NCBI GenBank assembly: GCA_944354265.1
Contig: CALVPX010000001.1
Span: 1 to 64,000, forward strand
Direction of reading: 5' to 3'
Source of the DNA: an uncultured Clostridia bacterium
GTDB taxonomy: Bacteria > Bacillota > Clostridia > Christensenellales > Borkfalkiaceae
DNA: 64,000 nt
A model generated the notes under the pieces. It was not told the DNA's origin. It ran no database searches and was given only the letters and a program-made list of their open reading frames with translations. The translations under genes were made by a program, and so were the position numbers. Shown here piece after piece: positions 58,298 through 64,000 of the stretch. How positions within the stretch are numbered: position 1 is the first letter of the stretch; every line of letters begins with the position of its first letter.

Positions 58298-59206
58298 ATG
58301 CCCATAGTCATAGATAAAGATATACCGGCATTTAAAATACTGACGGGCGAGCGCATATTCTGCATGGATACCGACAGGGCGTTTTCGCAGGAGATAAGGC
58401 CGATTGAAATTGCAATTTTAAACCTTATGCCCACCAAGGAGACGACCGAGACGCAGTTTATGAGGCTGCTTTCCAACTCGCCCCTGCAGGTAAACATTAC
58501 GCTTGTGCGCACAGCCACATACAACCCCACCCACACCGAGCAGGAGCATTTAAAGCGCTTTTACAAGTCATTCGACGAGATAAAAAATCGCAGGTTCGAC
58601 GGCATGATTATAACGGGCGCGCCCGTTGAGAACATGGACTTTGAGCAGGTGGCCTATTGGCGCGAACTTGAGGAGATACTCGACTGGACGACGACAAACG
58701 TCACCTCCACCCTGTTCATCTGTTGGGGAGCGCAGGCGGCGTTGCACTACTTTTACGGCATAAAGAAGCACCCCCTGAAGGAGAAGTGCTTTGGAATTTT
58801 TGCACACCAACGCGTTTTCGACGGCGAGCAGGAGCCGCTCATGAGGGGAATTTCGGACGAGTTCCACATGCCACACTCCCGCCACACCATCATCTACGCC
58901 GCCGACATAAAGAACGTGCCCGAGCTGAAGATTTTGGCATTTTCGCGCAGGGCGGGCGCGAGCATAATAAAGAGCCTTGACAACAAGAGGGTGTTCGTTA
59001 CGGGGCACATGGAGTATGACCGCGACACCTTAAAGAAGGAATATGAGCGCGACAAGGCCAAGGGACTTGACATCAAGCCGCCCGTAAACTACTTTGCCGA
59101 CAAGGAGATGACCAAGGTGAAGATGAACTGGTCCTCCACCGCCAACCTGTTTTACATAAACTGGCTCAACTATTACGTCTATCAGGTTACGCCTTACATT
59201 CTTTGA
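58298..59206 (+). CDS. metA: Homoserine O-acetyltransferase (MetA/HTS family)
   Basis: 302 residues, class-I glutamine amidotransferase-like fold. Catalytic Cys142 (FICWGAQAA), His237 and Glu239 (TGHMEYD). Residue 111 in TGAPVE is Glu, the residue that marks acetyl-CoA users (Gly111 in the Escherichia coli succinyltransferase). So it should make O-acetylhomoserine, the substrate of the neighbouring MetY. AAGG precedes the ATG. Confidence 0.94.
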   Translation: MPIVIDKDIPAFKILTGERIFCMDTDRAFSQEIRPIEIAILNLMPTKETTETQFMRLLSNSPLQVNITLVRTATYNPTHTEQEHLKRFYKSFDEIKNRRFDGMIITGAPVENMDFEQVAYWRELEEILDWTTTNVTSTLFICWGAQAALHYFYGIKKHPLKEKCFGIFAHQRVFDGEQEPLMRGISDEFHMPHSRHTIIYAADIKNVPELKILAFSRRAGASIIKSLDNKRVFVTGHMEYDRDTLKKEYERDKAKGLDIKPPVNYFADKEMTKVKMNWSSTANLFYINWLNYYVYQVTPYIL

Positions 59207-59233
59207 TAAAATTCTATCGGTTTTTTTGCACTA

Positions 59234-59263
59234 TAATGGCGCGCCGCTTGCAAGCAAGCGGCG
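59234..59263 (+). terminator. Terminator of metA
   Basis: GGCGCGCCGCTTGC and its reverse complement around 59236-59263. Nearly the same hairpin recurs behind mutM (61697-61732). Confidence 0.6.
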
Positions 59264-59298
59264 CGCCTCCTTTATACAAGGGAGACTGAAATTCAACC

Positions 59299-59327
59299 TT
59301 GCAATTGAAAGCTAAGCATGTTATAAT
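59299..59327 (+). promoter_or_regulatory. Promoter of the nitroreductase-mutM unit
   Basis: TTGCAA (59299-59304), 17 nt, TATAAT (59322-59327). Confidence 0.75.
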
Positions 59328-59356
59328 TAATGCTGAAAACAACGGAGGACAATTAA

Positions 59357-59983
59357 ATGGAATTTTACGAGGCAGTAAACAAGAGAAGAACGACAAGGCA
59401 GTTTTTACAAAAAGAAGTTGACTTTGAAGCCATTAAAAGAATTTTAGAGGCGGGCAACAAGGCTCCCACATGGAACCACAACCGCAATTGGCAGTACATT
59501 ATTCTGCGGACGGACGAGGAAAAGGATTACGCCTTTGTCGAAGCGAAAAAGATTGCCGACAAGTTCGACGCCGACAGATACCTTAATATGCCGAGGCCCT
59601 ACCCCATAACATTGGGGCAGAAGATGTACGGCTACGCCATGCCGAGGCAGTTTACTATGCTGAAAGACGCGCCCTATGTTATTATCCCACTGTTCAAGTC
59701 GAAGCAACTGAACGGCGAATATGTTTCCAAATTCAACCCCTTTGCCACCATTTGGTGCGTGATAGAGAATATCTTTTTGGCCGCCACCGCCGAGGGGCTG
59801 TCCTGCTCGATGAGGATACCCCTCAATCAGGAGCACGACATAGCTAAAGCAAAACTCAAAGTGCCGCCCACCTTTATGATACCCGTGTTCATAGGCATAG
59901 GTTACGCCGACCCCGATGAGCCGCAGTTGGAGCAGTATCACCCCGACCTCGACAAACAGATACGCTTTGGAAGATGGAAATGA
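59357..59983 (+). CDS. Nitroreductase family protein
   Basis: 208 residues, FMN-dependent nitroreductase fold: N-terminal VNKRRTTRQF and EAGNKAPTWNHNRNW (FMN contacts), late AATAEGLSCSMRIP. Redox enzyme of unknown substrate, NAD(P)H-dependent by family. CGGAGG before the ATG. Its stop overlaps the radical SAM start (ATGA). Confidence 0.88.
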   Translation: MEFYEAVNKRRTTRQFLQKEVDFEAIKRILEAGNKAPTWNHNRNWQYIILRTDEEKDYAFVEAKKIADKFDADRYLNMPRPYPITLGQKMYGYAMPRQFTMLKDAPYVIIPLFKSKQLNGEYVSKFNPFATIWCVIENIFLAATAEGLSCSMRIPLNQEHDIAKAKLKVPPTFMIPVFIGIGYADPDEPQLEQYHPDLDKQIRFGRWK

Positions 59984-60855
59984 TTGTAAGAGAAATTGCC
60001 GTAAAGGACATAATAACAAAGTCAAACCTGCCTGTGTGCGATTACTCGCTCAACCCCTATGTGGGGTGCTAACACGGGTGCAGATACTGCTATGCCTGCT
60101 TTATGAAGCGGTTTACGGGGCACGAGGAAAAGTGGGGCGAGTTTATCGACGTCAAGTATTGGAAGCCCATTGCCCGCCCCGAAAAGTACGCGGGCAAGGA
60201 GATATTCATAGGCTCGGTCACCGACCCCTATCAGCCGTGCGAGGAAAAGTATAAGCGCACCCGCGCCGTTTTGGAACAGCTGCAAGGCTGCGGCGCAAAG
60301 CTGTCCATAGCCACAAAATCAGACTTAATTTTGCGCGACCTAGATTTGATAAAGTGTTTTCCCAACGCCCGCGTTTCGTGGTCGGTAAACACCCTCGACG
60401 AGAGTTTCCGCGAAGATATGGACCATGCCGTATCGATTGAGCGCAGGCTTGCCGCCATGAAGGCCTTTCACGACGCAGGCGTGCGCACCACATGCTTTAT
60501 CTCCCCCATCTTTCCCGAAATTACCGACGTGAAGGCGATAATTGAGCGAGCGAAAGATTATTGCAACCTGATATGGTTGGAAAATTTAAACCTGCGCGGC
60601 ACCTTCAAGCCGCAGATAATGGAATACATACAAAGTAAGCACCCCGAGCTTTTGCCGCTGTACCGCGACATATATACTCGCGGCGACAACGGTTATTGGC
60701 AATGGCTGGACGGCGAAATGCGCGAATACGCAAATCAAATCGGACTTGAATATGTGACCAACGACGACACGATGCGCCGCCCGTTTGAGGCTCCGCCCGT
60801 AATCGTCAACTATTTTTACCACAGCCAAATAAAAAAATCAGCCCAAAAGAGGTGA
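59980..60855 (+). pseudogene. Radical SAM (SplB-like) gene with in-frame TAA inside the iron-sulfur motif
   Basis: The frame opens ATG ATT GTA at 59980 (MIVREIAVKDIITKSNLPVC), overlapping the nitroreductase stop. It reads NPYVGC, then TAA at 60070-60072, then HGCRYCYACFMKRF and 252 more residues without a stop. The stop replaces the first variable residue of the CX3CX2C motif that binds the 4Fe-4S cluster and SAM. Everything else matches the SPL-type radical SAM family (GSVTDPYQPCEEKY, TKSDLILRDLDL, FISPIFPEITD). Starting at ATG 60103 would lose the cluster ligands. Either a nonsense mutation, a sequence error, or readthrough. mutM follows 4 nt later. Confidence 0.8.
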
Positions 60856-60859
60856 ATTT

Positions 60860-61681
60860 ATGCCCGAACTGCCCGAAGTGGAGACCGTGCGGCGGGTTCT
60901 TGAACCGCACCTTTCAAATAAGAAAATTACAGAAGTACGCATACATAACGCGCAGGTAATAGCCTCCCCTTCTCCCGAACAATTTATTGCAGGCGTGACG
61001 GGGCAGAGCATTGCCGCCTTTACGCGGCGGGGAAAGTATTTGCAACTGCTGTTTGAAAGCGGCGATCATCTCACTATTCACCTGCGCATGACGGGGTGTA
61101 ATACCATAGAGCGACAGACCGCGCCGACGGAAAAGCATACGCACGTTGTAATTGCACTCGACGACGGCAGTCAAATGCGCTATGAGGACGTGCGCCGCCT
61201 CGGCAAAATGTGGTTTGCAAGGAGCGGCGAAGAGGACATAAGCGGCGCAAATCAATTGGGCATTGAACCGTTTGACGGCGCATTGAATGCGGCATATCTG
61301 CGGGGCAAATGCCAAAACAGCAGGAAGCCCGTAAAAACTATGCTGCTTGACCAAAGCATTGTGGCGGGCATAGGCAATATCTATTCGGACGAGATACTCT
61401 TTGCCGCACATATCCGCCCCGACAGGCCGTGCAATACGCTTACGGACAGCGATTTTGAACGGCTTGCGGCGACCATACCCGAAAGGTTAAACTACTTCAT
61501 AGAAAAGAACGCCATGAGCTTTGAGGAATACACAATCAGCAAGGGAAAGGACTACCGCAACACTCCTTTCCTGTGCGTCTACGGCAAGGGCGGCGAGCCC
61601 TGCCCTATTTGCGGAGAAACTTTACAGCGCATTATCATCGGCGGCAGAAGTTCGGTTTTCTGTCAAAATTGTCAGAAATAA
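60860..61681 (+). CDS. mutM: Formamidopyrimidine-DNA glycosylase
   Basis: 273 residues. Base-excision repair enzyme removing oxidised purines such as 8-oxoguanine. N-terminal MPELPEVET (catalytic Pro2, Glu3), RRGKYL lysine loop, helix-two-turns-helix VAGIGNIYSDEILF, and a four-Cys zinc finger at the C-terminus (CPICGETL...FCQNCQK). AGAGGTG before the ATG. Co-transcribed with the nitroreductase and radical SAM genes. Confidence 0.95.
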   Translation: MPELPEVETVRRVLEPHLSNKKITEVRIHNAQVIASPSPEQFIAGVTGQSIAAFTRRGKYLQLLFESGDHLTIHLRMTGCNTIERQTAPTEKHTHVVIALDDGSQMRYEDVRRLGKMWFARSGEEDISGANQLGIEPFDGALNAAYLRGKCQNSRKPVKTMLLDQSIVAGIGNIYSDEILFAAHIRPDRPCNTLTDSDFERLAATIPERLNYFIEKNAMSFEEYTISKGKDYRNTPFLCVYGKGGEPCPICGETLQRIIIGGRSSVFCQNCQK

Positions 61682-61696
61682 ATAGTTGTTAAATTG

Positions 61697-61732
61697 AATG
61701 GCGCGCCGCTTGCTTGCAAGCGGCGCGCCATT
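61697..61732. terminator. Shared terminator between mutM and the HtrA-like gene
   Basis: 17-bp perfect stem (61697-61713 with 61716-61732), 2-nt loop, between convergent genes. Confidence 0.75.
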
Positions 61733-61755
61733 TTGCTCTATAAAGTTATGTCTGA

Positions 61756-63171
61756 TTACAGATAATACTGCAGGTTTGAGGAAGCGACCGTGAAGGTGTA
61801 GTAAACGGGGTTTTCCTCGCCTGAGCGGAGGACGGTAACCGTTACGCTGTCCCCTTCGCGGGCGGAAATGAGAACTTCGGTGAGGTTATACATGCGGGTA
61901 ACGCTTACGTCTTCCTTGCAGGTGCCGTTTTCATCGCAAATTTTGATGCCGGTTATCTGATCGCCCGCCTGAAGGCTGCCGTCTGCGAGGGAGCCCGAGG
62001 AGACTTGGGAAACTTCGACGGTGTCTATTATCTCCACGAGGTTGGTGTCGTTATTCATATATGCCGAGCTTGACAAAGCTTGCGCTGTAACGCCGAGGAC
62101 GGCCTTGTATATGCCGTTTGTGGCCTCGCCCGTCTGTTCGTAGCGGTCGATCATGCTCTGCACGACCCTGCGCACATTTGCCGCGGGGAGCGCGTGGCTG
62201 ATGTTGTCCGAATATTCGCCGTCCTGAGTGGCGACCGTCTTTGAATTGATTATGCCGACGAGCTGACCTTCGGCATTGAACAGGCCGCCGCCCGAGTTGC
62301 CGCTGTAGATGGGAACGCTTGTGCGTATGGTGCGGTAAGTGAAATCGTCGGAGGTGTTGCTTGTTGTGTCGTACATATCGAGGGTGATATTTTCGCTGTC
62401 GACGCAGATTATGCCGTTGGTGGCGCTTATGCCGTCGCCCGCGGCGTTGCCGACCGCATACACCGTCTGACCGACGCTGACATTTTCGTCTGTCGACCAC
62501 ACCGCCTCCATTACCGAGCTGTTTTTGACCACATCGCTGTCTTCGACCTTGAGCAAGGCGATGTCGTAATTTATGGATGTGCCCACTATTGTCGCGGGGA
62601 TGGCGTTGGTTTCGTCGATGTAGGTGTCGCCCTGACTGTCGGTATAAAGCGAGTACTCTTTGCCGTAGATGTAGACGTTGATGTCGGTGCTGTACTGTTC
62701 GTCTGCCGAGTTCATGAATACGACGTGGCAGTTGGTGACGATGTACATATCGCCCTCATCCTTATTCAGGTCTATTATGACACCCGAACCCTGCGAATAG
62801 TAAGTGTTGGTGCCGCCCTGCTGCTGCCAAAACGGGAAGCCGCCCGACGAGGAGGTTGTAACTTCAAACGAGGCCGTGACCTGTACGGAGGACAGGAGCG
62901 AGCGGTTGATGGCCGTCTGTAGAGAGGTGAGCTGCTCTGCCTCGGTGCCGTCGTAGCTTAAATATTCGGATATGAATTCAAGAAATGTAAGCTGACCGAG
63001 CCCTTCGTCTGCGCGGGCCTGATTGGTAGCTTCGTAAATGTCGTAAATTGAGACGTCCTGACCGTCCCTGCCGTCCGCCCCGAGCGAGACGGTGCAGCCT
63101 GCAAAGACAACTGTGCAGGCGATTACTGCGACTGATAGTGCCGCAACGAGAGTTTTGAAAATTAATTTCAT
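61756..63171 (-). CDS. HtrA/DegP-like serine protease lipoprotein with PDZ domain
   Basis: 471 residues. Signal peptide with lipobox FAG-Cys26, a short Gly-Ala-Asp-Gly-Arg-Asp-Gly stretch, then an alpha-helical region (about 45-95). The trypsin-like protease domain has His149 (TNCHVV), Asp203 (YDIALLKV) and Ser293 (GNSGGGL). A PDZ domain lies at about 360-470. It degrades misfolded envelope proteins by family role. Unusual in being lipid-anchored rather than anchored by an N-terminal helix. AGAGG before the ATG. Confidence 0.92.
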   Translation of the reverse strand: MKLIFKTLVAALSVAVIACTVVFAGCTVSLGADGRDGQDVSIYDIYEATNQARADEGLGQLTFLEFISEYLSYDGTEAEQLTSLQTAINRSLLSSVQVTASFEVTTSSSGGFPFWQQQGGTNTYYSQGSGVIIDLNKDEGDMYIVTNCHVVFMNSADEQYSTDINVYIYGKEYSLYTDSQGDTYIDETNAIPATIVGTSINYDIALLKVEDSDVVKNSSVMEAVWSTDENVSVGQTVYAVGNAAGDGISATNGIICVDSENITLDMYDTTSNTSDDFTYRTIRTSVPIYSGNSGGGLFNAEGQLVGIINSKTVATQDGEYSDNISHALPAANVRRVVQSMIDRYEQTGEATNGIYKAVLGVTAQALSSSAYMNNDTNLVEIIDTVEVSQVSSGSLADGSLQAGDQITGIKICDENGTCKEDVSVTRMYNLTEVLISAREGDSVTVTVLRSGEENPVYYTFTVASSNLQYYL

Positions 63172-63218
63172 TTAAACCTCTGCTTTTGCCCGACCGCAAA
63201 AGCGCGGTAAGGCACAAT

Positions 63219-64000
63219 TTATAGTTTTACGCCGTTGAGCTTTAACAGCTGACGTGCGCTTTCTACGCTGTCGACGCCCGTCTTGTTCTTTACGGGCGCA
63301 AACTCCCTCTCCCTGACCACTTCGAAGGCGAGGCAGGAGCCCATGAGCCTGACTATGTCCACGGCCAAAGTTTCGAACTTGTAGCCGCAGGGCTCGGAAG
63401 GGGTCACCCTGACGCCGTTTTCGATGTGGGGAATGGCCTTGAAGGCGAGGTGACAGGGGAGCTTATCCCTGTAAATTTTATTTAAAACTTCCACCGAGAA
63501 CAGGTAATTGAGTATTACGCCGTAACGGTAGGTGAGCTGGCCGTCCGCGTCGCGCAATGAGGCGAGTTCGGGAGGCATTTCGTAATATTCCACGATGGTG
63601 GGCAGACCGTCCTCCTTGCAGAGGACGCCCACGCGCTCTTCGGGAGCGGCCTTTTTGACGACCTTGCCCGAGCAGGCGCAGCCGCTTTGGAGCGTGGCGC
63701 CGATGAATACGGGGTCGCATATGCGCTGAAGGACGTTATCGACGGCATAGATGTTGAGCCATTCGATGCCCTCCTCCTTCAAAAGCTGAGCATAGCCCGC
63801 ATCGACGAGCGAGGAGTACCAACCGCCGTTGCCGTTGGGGGAGAGAGATACCTTGTACTTTTCGTCGAGGTATATTTTGCCGTCCTTTGAGCATGTGGGG
63901 GCGAGCTTCTGTTCGTAGAAGTGTATCTTTTGCGGGTCGTAGCCGAAGTAATTGCACTCCTCAAAGTAGGCACGGGTTTGGGCGTCGTTGAGGTCGCTTG
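63219..64000 (-). CDS. UDP-N-acetylhexosamine pyrophosphorylase-like (UDPGP family), N-terminus beyond window
   Basis: The C-terminal about 260 residues of an UDPGP-family nucleotidyltransferase. Visible landmarks are YFGYDPQKIHFYEQK, GKIYLDEKYKVSLSPNGNGGWYSSL, IYAVDNVLQRICDPVFIG and a late SEPCGYKFETL. This is the eukaryotic AGX1/UAP1 architecture, not GlmU. It makes UDP-GlcNAc or UDP-GalNAc, or another UDP-sugar, from the sugar phosphate and UTP. The frame is open to base 64000, so the start lies outside. Confidence 0.88.
   Translation of the reverse strand, partial: SDLNDAQTRAYFEECNYFGYDPQKIHFYEQKLAPTCSKDGKIYLDEKYKVSLSPNGNGGWYSSLVDAGYAQLLKEEGIEWLNIYAVDNVLQRICDPVFIGATLQSGCACSGKVVKKAAPEERVGVLCKEDGLPTIVEYYEMPPELASLRDADGQLTYRYGVILNYLFSVEVLNKIYRDKLPCHLAFKAIPHIENGVRVTPSEPCGYKFETLAVDIVRLMGSCLAFEVVREREFAPVKNKTGVDSVESARQLLKLNGVKL

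Noticed and set aside
60070..60072. Selenocysteine or other programmed recoding in the radical SAM gene.
   Set aside because: The codon is TAA, which is not used for selenocysteine or pyrrolysine, and every other gene here uses TAA as a normal stop.

Overview
The window is a dense, roughly balanced-GC chromosome segment from a Gram-positive, anaerobic-looking bacterium. Class Clostridia fits best: an Rnf complex, a Gx transporter, ThrE, DegV paralogues, a secG-rnr-smpB block, an rsfS/nadD/yqeK/yhbY/obg block, and sigma-A type promoters. No rRNA, tRNA, CRISPR array, integrase or transposase gene was seen. The closest relatives look like uncultured gut Clostridia, but that is an impression from gene content and repeat style, not a measured placement.

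Layout. 1-8.1 kb: truncated trigger factor, rqcH, two small membrane-anchored proteins, two AT-rich accessory genes, an ABC exporter, an M18 aminopeptidase. 8.2-19.4 kb: the most notable block. A Gx transporter gene and rnfCDGEAB face a convergent NusG-II gene, apbE and a 1032-residue lipoprotein made of eight FMN-binding domains. 19.5-26.4 kb: a fused ABC transporter, a PF06541 membrane protein, gltX, thrE. 26.6-36.7 kb: two degV genes around a membrane-bound XRE regulator, LMW phosphatase, LOG protein, hydrolase, DUF3267 protein, pgi, a RecD/Dda-like helicase and a DERA-like protein with altered catalytic residues. 37-45.7 kb: ribosome-assembly and housekeeping genes (rsfS, fused nadD-yqeK, yhbY, obgE, rho), a metallo-hydrolase, DUF1934, Bax inhibitor-like, tyrA. 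45.8-50.5 kb: glycolytic genes pgk, tpiA, gpmI with two unknown membrane proteins. 50.9-64 kb: an accessory XRE pair, EamA transporter, secG-rnr-smpB-metY-metA, nitroreductase, an interrupted radical SAM gene, mutM, an HtrA-like lipoprotein and a truncated UDP-sugar pyrophosphorylase.

How genes work together. Rnf would move electrons between ferredoxin/NADH and the membrane; RnfD and a double-domain RnfG carry predicted covalent FMN, ApbE would attach it, and the octa-flavin lipoprotein could carry electrons beyond the membrane. Eleven predicted flavinylation threonines lie within about 11 kb. metA carries the Glu111 of acetyltransferases and is paired with metY, consistent with an O-acetylhomoserine route to homocysteine.

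Two genome-style features recur. First, many genes have a -10 box only 6-9 nt before an ATG and no Shine-Dalgarno, which predicts leaderless mRNAs. Other genes have clear Shine-Dalgarno sequences and sometimes GTG or TTG starts. Second, intergenic regions are full of short inverted-repeat elements of several families. They include a pair of 183-bp copies and one element that appears nested inside another. Several promoters overlap the hairpin terminator of the gene upstream.
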